Shown here: piece by piece, positions 32,590 through 43,396 of the stretch
Layout of the letters: each line of letters starts with the position of its first letter
Position numbering within the stretch: the stretch's first letter is position 1
Origin: Undaria pinnatifida
Lineage: Eukaryota; Sar; Phaeophyceae; Laminariales; Alariaceae
Length of the DNA: 64,000 bases
Direction: 5' to 3'
Assembly: GCA_012845835.1 (NCBI GenBank)
Contig: JABAKD010000008.1
Coordinates: 10,819,709-10,883,708 of the forward strand
The notes under the pieces: generated by a model
What the model was told of the DNA's origin: nothing
What the model saw: the letters and a program-made list of their open reading frames with translations, nothing else
The model's database searches: none
Translations under genes and position numbers: made by a program

Positions 32590-32900
32590 TGACTACGTTC
32601 CCGACCGATTTCCCGACGGTGTTCCCGACCGTTTTCCCGACGATGTTCCCGACCGATTCCCGACTATGTTGCCGACCGGTTTCCCGACCTGTTCCCGACC
32701 CGTTCCATGATCCCGTCCCGCCGATAAATCGTGGACTCCCGTTCCGTCCCGTCAACCAAATGGCTTCCCGCCTTCCCGCCCCATTCCCGTCCCGCGGTGA
32801 GCAAACGGGAATCTTTTCCCATACCGTCGCTCGGGAGGACTCAAAACAAATTCCCCCTGCGGCGGGCTAAACGGTTACCGTCCCGTACCGACCGGTGCCT
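32590..32900. repeat. GTTCCCGACCG array
   Basis: Units near 22 bp such as GTTCCCGACCGATTTCCCGA are repeated at 32597-32705, then degenerate into CCCGTCCCG words. The peptides it encodes are not considered real. Confidence 0.7.
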
Positions 32901-33779
32901 TCGTTACCGCGCGTACCCTTGCGAAAAAGGACGCAAGCCAGCACATCAGACTATTTGCAACAAACAAGAAGGGGAGTTGGAAAAAACGATAACAAGAAAG
33001 AGTGCGCAGGCGATGGCCCATGCGGCAATGCGCCTACTATGGTCCATGCGGCAAAGCTCCTACTCCATCAACGATTCGGATAGTAGAGTTGAATAATGAT
33101 TGCGTAATTAAGACCAGCTACTATGGGGAAAGAAAATTTGGGCCCTCAGAACTGAGATTTTAGGCTGGTCATACGCGATTTACTCGACGGACCACCAAAC
33201 ACACCTACAAGTATACACTCTTCAGAATGCTCCCCGTTGTTTTCCGAGAGCTTTCTGACGCATTTGTCCGTTTCTCCAGACTCGTAGTTTGTCTATTCGT
33301 CCAATTTGCCAGTTGTGACGACCTCGTGATTTTTAGCCAAACATCCTAAACAATCCGTTATTTTTGGCCCCAGTTTTGAGCAACAACGCATTTTTCGGAA
33401 AACTGATTGTATAAAAAAATATTTCAAGGACTTCAGCCGTGAGTTCGACGAATTTCGGGTCAACACTCATCTTTGTTTGCAAGCTGCGTTGTTGGTACTT
33501 GTGCTATACTATGTGGGTGAGTTTTTCCTTAATGGGAGGGATCCTATTATTTTGTTGGAAAAAAAAAAATGCATATATTTTGTTTTTCTCCACTATAATG
33601 GTTGGTGTTGGTATTTTATAACAATATTGTAAGGACATCAGCCGTGAGTTCGACGAATTTCGGGTCAATACTCATCTTTGCAAGCTGCCTTGTTGGTATT
33701 AATACTTGTAATATACTATGTGGGTGAGTTTTTTAAATGGAAGGGGTCCTATTATTTTGCTTATAATATATATATATAT
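32901..33779 (+). repeat. Unassigned flank and two HC-B elements
   Basis: HC-B copies at 33410-33560 and 33615-33760 are direct repeats about 205 bp apart. Each runs from AT-rich leader and GACNTCAGCCGTGAGTTCGA to ACTTGT-ATATACTATGTGGG and AATGG-AGGG. Nothing was recognised in 32901-33409. Confidence 0.65.
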
Positions 33780-34920
33780 AAAAAAAAATGAAAATACACT
33801 CCAGCTTTGAGATCGAACATTTCGTCGAAACTCATCTTTGCAAGCTGTGTGTGATACTCCGATCGCGCGTATTACGGGTTGTGTGTCCTCATTAAGGATA
33901 TATAGGTCGGCGACTCCCCTTGAAACTACAGTGTAGCTATCACGGTCAACAGGGTGATGTTAGTCAGTCTGTGCGCGGAAACTATAAAACCTGTTTTTGA
34001 GGGGGACAAAATCTGACAGCTGTGGAAGGAAATGCATCAGTTTATCAAGTGTATCCTGTAAGTCGTATAACCGGTGAGGGGAGGGCGGAGTTTTCAAGGG
34101 CGTGGGGGCCTGGGTTTGAACAAAAGGGAGCGGGGGGGGGGGGGGGGGGATGGGCGGGGCAACCCAATCTGTGCGCGGAAACTATAAATCCTTTTAAGGG
34201 GATAAATCTAACGTGTTTTGGAAGGAATGCACTAGTTTATTATGTATATCCTGTAAGTCGTACAATCAATGAGTAGAGGGCGGAGTGTTCGAGGGGGTGG
34301 GGGTGGGATGGGGTGGGGGGAGTGGGGAGGTGGGGGGTGGGGGAGCGGGGGGGGGGGGGGGGGGGGGGGGGGGAGGGCTTTAGGTGGCATAGATGTAGGG
34401 GCTTGCTATACGTGTGGTGCTAGGTCTAGGCGATGGTGCGGGTGGTGGGGAAGGAGGGGGCGTTCGGGGCGGGGGGGCGGGCGGGGCGGGTGGGGGGAAA
34501 AGCAGCGGCACGGATGGCTCTAGAAGTATAATGAGGCGATATCCAGTGCGTGAAGTGTTTATTACTCTGGCGGATTTCGATATTAGGTGGGGCGTTTGAG
34601 CAAGGGAGAGCGAGAAAAAAAGAAAAAAAAAAAGAGAGAGGGAGGGGGGGGAGGGGGGGGGGAGGGTTTTTAGGAGGTTTAGGTCACTTGTAATATTGTA
34701 ATACACTCCGGCTGTGAGATCAAAGATATGTAGGGGCTTGTTATACGCGTGGTGTTAGGTCTAGGCGATCGTGCGGGTGGTGGGAAAGGAGGGGGCGTTC
34801 GAGGGGGGGGGTTGAGGAGGGGGGGGGGGGGGGGATGAAAACTACGTCATGGATGGTCAGAAAGATAATGACGTGATATCCACTGCGTAGTGGTATTTAT
34901 TGCTCTGGCCGATTTCGATT
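33780..34920 (+). repeat. HC-A element, long form with G-tracts
   Basis: The core at 33800-33848 is followed by the full HC-A order to GTTTATCAAGTGTATCCTGT, G-runs at 34131-34150 and 34348-34374, then TAGGGGCTTGCTATACGTGT and GCTAGGTCTAGGCGATGGTG. The last block and the following GTGCGGGTGGTGGG-AAGGAG appear twice, about 335 bp apart (34.40 and 34.74 kb). It is the inverted counterpart of 1.0-3.4 kb. Confidence 0.75.
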
Positions 34921-35068
34921 ATATATTACAAGGGTGTCCGGACGTGGGGGGGCTGTCGGCCCCCCCGTCCTCCGGGTTACTGTTTACTGTAAAAGATGTG
35001 CGGTGATGCTGGTTGGTTCCACAGCAGGAGTACGCCTGCATACCAAGGGTGGGAGTGTTGAGTGTGGA

Positions 35069-35245
35069 ATGACAGCGGGCCGAGATGGAGGAAAAGGAAA
35101 TACTCCGTATGTATGATTTGTTGATGGGGCGTGATCCCCAGAAGAAACTGAAAATACAGCGGGCCGAAATGGAGGAAAAGGAAATACTACTCGGTATGTA
35201 TTATTTGTTGATGGGGCGTGATCCCCAGAACAAACTGAAAATAAG
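35069..35245. repeat. 86-bp tandem duplication
   Basis: AGCGGGCCGAGATGGAGGAA to CCCCAGAAGAAACTGAAAAT is repeated with small changes at 35157-35245. The plus frame encodes MEEKEIL-MY-LLMGRDPQ twice. No supporting gene structure. Confidence 0.75.
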
Positions 35246-35294
35246 GACGCAGTGGAATATGGAATATGTCCAAAATAAAGACACCCTCTTTCAG

Positions 35295-35960
35295 ACGATA
35301 TGGCTATGAAGAGGTTGGCGCAAACTGGGCACTGAAAAAATAAGACTTGGTACTGCAATCATGAAGACTCTGTGACCAAATGCGACGTGGCCACTAATAC
35401 CGGCAATCATGTACAGTATGGCAGCGAAAAACGGATGTGACTACTTACAAAATGGGGACAGGGTAGCCAGATGCATTGCAACTCGAACTCTTCACCCACT
35501 CAAAGACGTTCGCATAACAGACATGGCTATGAAGAGGTTGGCGCAAACTCGGCACCGCAAAAATGAAGACTCCCTACTTACAATTTGATGCTACGAAAGC
35601 TGAGACTACATACTTGGCTGACACCGGGAAAAAACAGACAGTATGCCGGGGTAGCCAGATGCATTGCAACTCGAACTCTTCACCCACTCAAAGACGTTCG
35701 CATAACAGACATGGCTATGAAGAGGTTGGCGCAAACTCGGCACCGCAAAAATGAAGACTCCCTACTTACAATTTGATGCTACGAAAGCTGAGACTACATA
35801 CTTGGCTGACAACGGGAAAAAACAGACAGTATGCCGGCGCGGCGCACGCGCAAACTCGGCACTGAAAAAATGAAGACTCACTATTTAGGGTTAGACAAAA
35901 TGCCACGGTGGCCGCTAATATGTACTCGCCGGCTACCATGTACAGAATGGCTGAAAAAAT
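35295..35960. repeat. 188-bp tandem repeat beside the Helitron
   Basis: Unit 1 at 35461-35648 and unit 2 at 35649-35836 are almost identical (GGGTAGCCAGATGCATTGCA to GACAGTATGCCGG). Partial units lie on both sides: GGCTATGAAGAGGTTGGCGC at 35302, and AAACTCGGCACTGAAAAAAT at 35852. A plus frame with LHPLKDVRITDMAMKRLAQT is kept in both units; 188 is not a multiple of three, so it cannot run through. The repeat lies just outside the proposed Helitron 3' end. Confidence 0.75.
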
Positions 35961-36083
35961 GAAGACTTACTACTGACAATGCCGCGGGAAATAATTAGCA
36001 CGAGACTGAGCGTGTCCGCGGCTACTGACATATATACACGAAATATACACCTGGCCCCACGAGTAACTTGGGGTCGACAGTTA

Positions 36084-36323
36084 TCATGGACGGCTACATT
36101 GGCACATTTTGATGTGCCACTGGAAGGACGTTGAGTAGTAGTCTTGAAGTTCCGCTTCGAAGTTGGCATCATCTTCGACTTGCTGCCGGGTGTCGCCGGT
36201 GGCCTCTTGCTCTGCGTCCGCAATGAGGGAGCGCTCGAAGTGTGGGTCGAAGAAGTGGTGAAGGTCGTCAGGGACGATCATAGAGGCGAACCACCGGCGC
36301 TGGCGCGTTGGCGGCGCGGTCAT
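36084..36323 (-). CDS. Small ORF overlapping the end of the Rep gene
   Basis: A 79-codon ORF that starts with ATG at 36323, where ATGA shares four bases with the Rep stop TGA (36322-36320). The product is acidic in the middle (DAEQEATGDTRQQVEDDANF) and has no known domain. An ATGA overlap is the geometry of termination-reinitiation, but in a nuclear gene it may be chance, or the sequence may once have been a C-terminal extension of Rep lost by frameshift. The hairpin at 36099-36118 lies inside its 3' part. Confidence 0.3.
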   Translation of the reverse strand: MTAPPTRQRRWFASMIVPDDLHHFFDPHFERSLIADAEQEATGDTRQQVEDDANFEAELQDYYSTSFQWHIKMCQCSRP

Positions 36324-39300
36324 GCTGCGACAGGCGGATGGTCGGTGGAAGGGTTATTTAGGATTAGGGAAGAGTAATGACGTGATTGTGGTTGATAGTG
36401 CAGGTGTATGGTAGAAGGGTCGGCGTTTTGAGGATTTGGTCGGGGGTTGTTTCCGATAGTAACGTTTATGGGTATGTTGTATCGTTGCATGCATGCGTAA
36501 ATTTCTGGCTCACCAAGGTAAGCTCGCGGGTGAGACATGATGGAGAGGTAGTTGTCATATGATGTATACTGTTGTGGCGGTTCACCAAGGGCTTGGAGTA
36601 GTTCATGGTTCATGCCAGCGGAAATGGCGTTTAGCAAGTTAGGGTCGTTGCGGTTTTCGTTCATGTATTGGAGTATTTCCGAGCGTACTTGGTAGTGTCT
36701 GTTTGGGTCGTTGTATATTCGTCGTGCTATGCCGCGAAATCCGCATGCTCCATCCCCAATTTCGTCGACGACTGTCCATGTTGGAGGTGGAGTTTGGCTG
36801 TCACTTGACGGTTGAGAGGAGGCATTGGAGGGCGCAGGAGGCGAGGTGTTTGGAGGTTGATACGGTGGAGGTGTTACAGCTTGGCCTGTGGCGGCAGCGG
36901 TGAAAGGAGGGTATACAATGTTCTCCGTGTGTGGAATGCCGTCAACAATATGTTCTTGTGGTAAAAGGCACATAATTGACTGGCGATTTTGCGCACGGCT
37001 GAGCGCGACGTAAAGTTGACCATGCCCAAACGCAGGTGATCTCAAGTCCAAGCCAATTTTTGTAAGTGTCTGTCCCTGTGAACGATTCACCGTGACGGAA
37101 TATGAAGTTCGGATGGGAAACTGTGTTCGCATGAACGTGATGCCATTTCTTCCAACTGTCGCACGAAAGCCTATACGTGGAATCAAAACAATTGGATGGG
37201 GCGATGTTTCGGTGAGAAGTTCGACTTGAAGGACTCGGCTGTTTGGGGAAACTGCGAGGACAACGCATTTTTGACCGTTGATGAGTCCCTCCGAAAAGTT
37301 GAGATTTCGCACGATCATCGCAAGTCCGTCTGACTTGAGGCAAAGCTCATGGGGAGGGACACCTTGCACGTTTAATTGGTGGAGGTGTTCAGGAGAAGCA
37401 AAGGCTGTGTGAGGCGTGGTCTCATCACTTATTAGTGTATCTGAGCTGAGGTATGTACAGTACTCTCCGGGCCGCAAGTCCGATATGGCTTCATTAGAAC
37501 GGTCAATTGCGTTGTTGGTGGTCGCCAATATGGCGCGTTTGTCCCAGTTGCGCGATTGTTCATTGACATTGGGATACACAAAGTTCATGAGCTCATCGAA
37601 ATTTGTTGTATATTTGAGCTGGAAGTGGTCATTGGCATCGAGGTTGTGGTTATTCAAGGCAATCATGTCCGTGCCGTCGATTGATTGTGTAGGGTGGGTA
37701 CCCTCGCCTATCGCCCGCACAAAAGCAGCATACTGAGGATCATCTTTGTCTCGTTGCGATTTGGTTAGTCTCATGCGTTTAACGTGTTTCCATAGGGGGC
37801 TAGAAATAAAGGCTGCGTCGACGGTATCGGTGGCGGTGCCGTTCTTAACTATTGGCCCTGTTTGGCGCCAATCTCCACTGAACAAAATAGTTTTTCCACC
37901 AAAAAGCTTATTGTTTTTCATCAGATCTTGAAGTGTTCTGTCGAGGGCCTCAATGCAATATCTGTGGGTCATAGGTAACTCGTCCCAAATGATGAGGTCC
38001 GCTTTGCGGATTAGCTCTGCTCTTTGAGTGTTGGTGTTTATGTTGCATACGCAGGTTGGCGACATTGCTTCGTCCATAGGTAATTTGAATATGGAGTGCG
38101 CGGTCCAGCCTCCAGGGAGCTGTAAGGCGGCGATGCCGGTGGAAGCAACGATGAGCACTGTCTTTCTTTCACCTCTCAACCTTGCGGAAATACATTTTTC
38201 TGTGTATGTCTTGCCAGTTCCGGCGGGCGCATCAATCATAAATGGACACCCATTATCGGCTCGAACTGAGTCTAAGACTGTTTTGTAAATGTGGCTCTGC
38301 TCACTGGTCAGTCGCGGTTCATGCAGCTCTGCGTATTCTGCACATGTTTGTGGGTCGAAGGCATCACGCATCCTTTCAAATTCAGTTCGCGGATGCATAG
38401 GCTTTGGAAGGTTGACTTGTTCGTTACATTTACCATGCTGGTTTAGCTTGAGGTCTATTTCACACAAGGCAGCTTGTATGGCATCGTCTGTGGATAACCT
38501 AAGAAGGAAATCTTCGATGAGGTTGTCCTTAAAGTCACGCCATAGCTTCGGTGCTGGCGCACCATCTAAAATGAGCGTAACGAAAAGAGCACGGAGCTGG
38601 GACGCAACTTGAAACACTGAAGCTTCTTCCATACATAGTGAATACTCTTCGTCTCCCGTGATGAGACCTCTTGCTCTGGCGGCATCATGAAAAGTAGGGT
38701 GAACAACGGGATCGCCTGTGTCTGTTTGCACTGTTCGTAATTCTGCGAACGACCTGGCTGGAATCGTGTGTAGTAACAACCTCAAGTAGTAGAGATCTCC
38801 CACCGCTGGACTCTGAAACGAAATTCGGCAAACGTGATCGTCGTTTTTTCGTTTGGAAACGATGTTTTTGTATCCATCGAGGTATTTGCCAAGCGGAGCA
38901 AACTCAAGCGGAGGGTCATCTTTTTTGGGCGAGGTGATAGTGTATTGCTCGTAATAGTCTAGAATGGTCAAGTCCGAAAAGCAGGGATTTTTCGGTCGCA
39001 TGTAGTACCTGAGCACGTGTGTCTGTGACTGCGCGGCTATCTCAAGTCTATCATCGTGGGTGGCATTTTTGGGATAAGTGATTTGTTGCTCTCCTTCAAG
39101 ATGGGCGTGAATCTTAGTTACCGCAGGGTATCTGTCCACCATATGGTAACCTAATAGTCTCCACGTCGCCTCTGCGGCTGAAATATACCTCGTTTTTCTA
39201 TATTGTTCAACTTCTGAGGTAATGCCCTGTATCCTTGCTCGAATAAACGCGTCCCCTTTGTGACAATATTTGAACACGTATTTAACGCATGATGTTGCGG

Positions 39301-41455
39301 TGACGACATCAACACAAATGTGGCAGTCAAACATCATGAGCAACATGGGGTTGTACGGCACCACCCACTCGTTTCCTATCCTAACACTTTTCCATTGGTT
39401 GTTTACTCTCATTCTTATGGTCGGGTTATCACCGTTCTTCCTCCGAGTATATTCTGCCCGTCCAGTTTTGTCGTTGACGGTTGCAATGCTTCTGAATGGT
39501 TGCGGAAAGTACTTGTTACAACACTTTTTGTTCGTGTGACGGTTTACTTGCATGCATGGAGCACTCATGTTTCCAACTGCCCCACACGGCTTGTGTATCA
39601 TGTATTTGAGTACCTTTTCACGTAGTTTTCCTCCTGCTATGTTTTCGTCAGGCAGCTGAGCCCACACCCATTTGTCCATTTCGTTTAGGGCATCAGGGCC
39701 TGCATTTTTGAAGGTCATGAGAATGTGAGCGTGAGGGTACCCCCTCTTTTGGAATTCCGTCACCGCTAAATGGCTGTCGTAAGCGCCAAAAATTTTGCCA
39801 GACTTTAAAACCTTCATAATTTCTTTCATCTTCAATTTGAAAACACGACAACATAGATCAGGACGATCATAAGCACTTTGTCCTGGCAGCAAATTTTCTT
39901 GCACCTCTTTCCAATCCGCATTGAAAGTTACGGTGATGAACAAATGCGGTCTTCCTCGCCTGTTCACGATGCATAGAGCGTCTTCTGTATCACTTTTACG
40001 CTTGGCAGGTGAGCCAGGGTGAGAAGCAGGAAGCAATTTACCGGGTTGTTCATGAGGTTGGGCGTCTTGAATGGACCGGTTGGAAGCAAGCCTATGCTGC
40101 ATGTCACTATTTTCGACGAAATTCAAACGCTCTTCTTCCATTCTGCTCAAAGAATCACAGACCCATTCCTGAGCGATTCGGCAGTTAATCTTAAATATCG
40201 GCTCCGAAAGAATACGCTGCCTACAGTAGAAGGGAAACGTTACGGCTTCGGTGTTTGACCGGTTCATTGTTTTAGATTTGAACGGCGGGTTCTCTTTGTA
40301 GTTACCCTTACTCCAACCTGCTTCTCCATGCAAAAACAGCAGGGGGAACTGTAGCGTTTCATATGCAGAGCTCCAAAGCGGCAGGAAGCGTGGTTTGTTA
40401 TCTGGGCTGTTCCTTGGATAGGTGATAACTGCTCGCGGCGCATCATTTTGATTCCCTGAGGTAAACACTAAAGCTGCTATTTCATTTGCACTCGGATTCT
40501 CGCCCAACACTGGTCCATCATTAACTCTGCTAACTTCACTGAACTCTATAAAAGGCGCACTGGACTCTGACGCTGATGTGTTTAATATTGTGTCTACGGC
40601 AGACCTGTATTCTCGAGCCCACCTAATCTCGCTGTTCACGTGGGATCTTAGAGTGCCTGCAATCCGTGAATCTAAATGTTGTGAGGAGGTTGTCTGTGCG
40701 AATTCGGAATCGAATATGTAAAACCTGGCACTGTTGTTAACATTTTGGTTTTGATACTTCTCCTGTAAGTCGAAAATTCTATGGTATGCTTTACCATGGA
40801 GAGTAAGCATTGTCGGTGGTTTTCCTTGAGTCCACGATCGGTTTTCTATGCCTCCTGCTCCCAAAGCTGTGAAACTAAATAACCCGTTATATGCCCTTTG
40901 TGATTCGCGAAAACGTGCGGTTTGGAAGAGCGATAACAATGTTTGTGGAATAGGTTTAAGCCGGTGAATGGCAGATCTCCCACGGTTACAACAGTTATAG
41001 GACCCAGACCGTTCCTCTTTCCATAGCACAGACCCACAGTGTTGGCACGTATAGTTACTTTCATGTAGCAAGCACGGGTATTTTAGTTCGTACGCCTCAA
41101 GTGGATACTCAAAGTTGGTGGAATTAAAGGCTTGCACACCAAGTCTTTCTTCTGAACCTTCCATGGAATTGGCAGCGGCAACGTCTCTAGGGTCGGGTCT
41201 TCGAGGGATGCGGTTTCTCATTCGATTAAAATGTTGAACAACGACGTCAGTCTCTGATTCAGAATCGCTGTCCAGGTTGTTACTGCGGAGATCACGTTCC
41301 ATGTTATTAGTGTTCTGCGTTCGAGTTTCGTTTTGAAGGGTACGTCGTGAGCGCCGCCCCGCTAAAATGCACGCGCGCCTACGCCTGCGCTCGCGGGCAA
41401 TTTCAGCACGACGGGTATTTCGTTGCGAGCGAGTACATCGCTGATCGGTTGACAT
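36320..41455 (-). CDS. Helitron Rep-helicase-OTU protein
   Basis: An uninterrupted 1711-residue protein with ATG start. In order: Arg-rich N-terminus (about 5-40), a Cys cluster YTCQHCG...YNCC (135-157), the HUH Rep domain with FITVTFNADW (507-516), PHAH metal-binding (574-577) and the two-tyrosine motif YVFKYCHKG (Y726, Y730). Next a Pif1-like SF1 helicase with DAPAGTGKT Walker A (1075-1083), LIIWDEL Walker B (1154-1160), FSGDWRQTGP (1192-1201) and TVNRSQGQT plus YVALSRAQ (about 1455-1490). After a Pro-rich linker comes an OTU cysteine protease domain (about 1560-1700) with DGACGF (Cys1571) and a downstream SRHYSSL His1693. Rep nicks and rejoins single strands for rolling-circle transposition. 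All key residues are present and there is no frameshift, so it may be active. Confidence 0.95.
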   Translation of the reverse strand: MSTDQRCTRSQRNTRRAEIARERRRRRACILAGRRSRRTLQNETRTQNTNNMERDLRSNNLDSDSESETDVVVQHFNRMRNRIPRRPDPRDVAAANSMEGSEERLGVQAFNSTNFEYPLEAYELKYPCLLHESNYTCQHCGSVLWKEERSGSYNCCNRGRSAIHRLKPIPQTLLSLFQTARFRESQRAYNGLFSFTALGAGGIENRSWTQGKPPTMLTLHGKAYHRIFDLQEKYQNQNVNNSARFYIFDSEFAQTTSSQHLDSRIAGTLRSHVNSEIRWAREYRSAVDTILNTSASESSAPFIEFSEVSRVNDGPVLGENPSANEIAALVFTSGNQNDAPRAVITYPRNSPDNKPRFLPLWSSAYETLQFPLLFLHGEAGWSKGNYKENPPFKSKTMNRSNTEAVTFPFYCRQRILSEPIFKINCRIAQEWVCDSLSRMEEERLNFVENSDMQHRLASNRSIQDAQPHEQPGKLLPASHPGSPAKRKSDTEDALCIVNRRGRPHLFITVTFNADWKEVQENLLPGQSAYDRPDLCCRVFKLKMKEIMKVLKSGKIFGAYDSHLAVTEFQKRGYPHAHILMTFKNAGPDALNEMDKWVWAQLPDENIAGGKLREKVLKYMIHKPCGAVGNMSAPCMQVNRHTNKKCCNKYFPQPFRSIATVNDKTGRAEYTRRKNGDNPTIRMRVNNQWKSVRIGNEWVVPYNPMLLMMFDCHICVDVVTATSCVKYVFKYCHKGDAFIRARIQGITSEVEQYRKTRYISAAEATWRLLGYHMVDRYPAVTKIHAHLEGEQQITYPKNATHDDRLEIAAQSQTHVLRYYMRPKNPCFSDLTILDYYEQYTITSPKKDDPPLEFAPLGKYLDGYKNIVSKRKNDDHVCRISFQSPAVGDLYYLRLLLHTIPARSFAELRTVQTDTGDPVVHPTFHDAARARGLITGDEEYSLCMEEASVFQVASQLRALFVTLILDGAPAPKLWRDFKDNLIEDFLLRLSTDDAIQAALCEIDLKLNQHGKCNEQVNLPKPMHPRTEFERMRDAFDPQTCAEYAELHEPRLTSEQSHIYKTVLDSVRADNGCPFMIDAPAGTGKTYTEKCISARLRGERKTVLIVASTGIAALQLPGGWTAHSIFKLPMDEAMSPTCVCNINTNTQRAELIRKADLIIWDELPMTHRYCIEALDRTLQDLMKNNKLFGGKTILFSGDWRQTGPIVKNGTATDTVDAAFISSPLWKHVKRMRLTKSQRDKDDPQYAAFVRAIGEGTHPTQSIDGTDMIALNNHNLDANDHFQLKYTTNFDELMNFVYPNVNEQSRNWDKRAILATTNNAIDRSNEAISDLRPGEYCTYLSSDTLISDETTPHTAFASPEHLHQLNVQGVPPHELCLKSDGLAMIVRNLNFSEGLINGQKCVVLAVSPNSRVLQVELLTETSPHPIVLIPRIGFRATVGRNGITFMRTQFPIRTSYSVTVNRSQGQTLTKIGLDLRSPAFGHGQLYVALSRAQNRQSIMCLLPQEHIVDGIPHTENIVYPPFTAAATGQAVTPPPYQPPNTSPPAPSNASSQPSSDSQTPPPTWTVVDEIGDGACGFRGIARRIYNDPNRHYQVRSEILQYMNENRNDPNLLNAISAGMNHELLQALGEPPQQYTSYDNYLSIMSHPRAYLGEPEIYACMQRYNIPINVTIGNNPRPNPQNADPSTIHLHYQPQSRHYSSLILNNPSTDHPPVAA

Positions 41456-41532
41456 GGAAGGTTAAAGTTTCAAGTTCGCGTTCAGATAAAAGGTTTAGGG
41501 GAGCGCTTTGCCCGGTTGATCTTGAGCTCACC

Positions 41533-41787
41533 TCAGAAGTCTTTGAGGTTGTCGGGGACCTTGGCGGACGGCTGGGATGCCTCCTTCTCGGCGGTGGAAC
41601 CAAGGTCGTGCAGCACCTTCTGCTTGTGGAGGAACTCGTCCACGATCTTCCGCCACTCTCGCTTCGAGCACACGAGGTGGAGGGGCGGGTCGTCCCAGTT
41701 CTTGACCACCAGGTCGCCGGCCTTGATTTTGCCCGTGCACGGGTTGTCCTTTGACGACTTTTTTTCGTCCCAGGCCGCGCAGCGTTT
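41533..41787 (-). CDS. Cysteine-rich protein, exon 3 (last)
   Basis: Begins after GGAAACACACAG and ends at TGA (41535-41533); 84 codons plus stop. It reads KRCAAWDEKK, then NPCTGKIKAGDLVVKNWDD, HLVCSKREWRKIVDEFLHKQ, and ends DNLKDF. It joins in phase 0 to exon 2. The stop codon is 14 bp from the proposed Helitron 5' end, so most of the original 3' UTR would be displaced by the transposon. Confidence 0.65.
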   Translation of the reverse strand, partial: KRCAAWDEKKSSKDNPCTGKIKAGDLVVKNWDDPPLHLVCSKREWRKIVDEFLHKQKVLHDLGSTAEKEASQPSAKVPDNLKDF

Positions 41788-42115
41788 CTGTGTGTTTCCA
41801 AACGGAACAGGGAAGAGGGTAGGGGAGCAGGGAGTCGCGGATGACGTGTTGCAAATTCTGAAAAAAAATATGGTGTTCGCATGTTTGTGCATGTTACGAA
41901 GGAACGACTGCTGCGGAGTGCACAATGCTTCATCGTCTGCCGAATAAACTGGTGTTCTCGCGCATTCACAATACGGAAGGGAGCCTTGGTGATATGCACA
42001 TGCGAACACCACAAAGCAACGGAGGTTTGTTGTATTATACTTCTATGCTTTTTCCCTCTTCTCTCGATTACAGCACACCACATAAACCGGCAATACGCAC
42101 ACACAACACAATAAA

Positions 42116-42654
<539 letters not shown>

Positions 42655-42778
42655 CAGTCTACAGACAGCAGTCTACACCCGTGAATTTCCACCCTGATGG
42701 CACATCTTTAACACGCGGCAGCCGGGAACGTACACATCGAGCGACTTGATACACTTTGGAACGAACGCATGCACTTAC

Positions 42779-42882
42779 GCCGACGATGTCACCGGTAGCG
42801 GCGGTGGCGTTCTTGAAGGTACCGCCGTCCTTGGTCCTTGCTCCCGCGCAGAGGGAGAACACCGCGCAGTAATTCTCCCACA
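42779..42882 (-). CDS. Cysteine-rich protein, exon 2
   Basis: A 104-nt exon with a TTATTTTTTGCTCAAG acceptor and a GGC|GTAAGT donor, which is a perfect donor. The first two bases complete a codon with the last G of exon 1. It reads VWENYCAVFSLCAGARTKDG then GTFKNATAATGDIVG. The phases on both sides (1 then 0) agree with the neighbouring exons. Confidence 0.65.
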
Positions 42883-43396
42883 CTTGAGCAAAAAATAAAG
42901 TGCGGCAGGGCGACATGCACAAAGCAAAAAGTATCAGGAGATGTCACGTGGTTAAAGGTGCAAACGTGCAAACACGTGCTCTGTGAGTGACAACGTACAG
43001 GATGCGAGCGGTGGCGGAAAGGCATTGTTTCGTATTCCTGGGCATGTCAAGCGGTTGAAGAGGTGCAGCATGACTGGATCGAACTGCTGTTTCCATGCTT
43101 TCTTTGCTGCTGTGTACACAAACTTTAGCACAAAAAAACAGTCACGGCAATTCTGGTCGCGCTCACAACTTCAACATGCACGGTTGCTACATGTACGCAC
43201 AAAAAGCAGCAACAAACGACTCCTAAACTATGGCCCCGTGACAGCCACATCTTCACACGGAAAGTTGTTGGGTGGGGGGCGGGTGTTCGTGCGCGGCGAG
43301 CGAGCGGAGAGCGCGGCAGCCCACGATGATTATCTCACACGCTCGTGCCGGAACGGGCGGTTAGATTGAATATTCAAACAAAACTCTGCTGCTCAC

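Larger units (their letters stand above)
35995..41519 (-). mobile_element. Autonomous Helitron (ends proposed)
   Basis: The minus strand carries the Rep-helicase gene. Proposed 5' end: A|TCAACCGGGCAAAGCGC at 41519, where TC is the canonical Helitron start preceded by a host A. Proposed 3' end: CTAA followed by T, at 35998-35995, with a small CACG...CGTG hairpin just before it; this side is weak. Another hairpin (TGGCACAT, TTTG loop, ATGTGCCA) is at 36099-36118. Target A|T and the CTRR rule come from known Helitrons. The 5' end is better supported than the 3' end. Confidence 0.6.

Noticed and set aside
36099-36118. Hairpin TGGCACAT/ATGTGCCA as the Helitron 3' terminal hairpin
   Set aside because: No CTRR followed by T lies within about 20 nt downstream, so it was not used to set the end; it remains possible if the element uses other termini.
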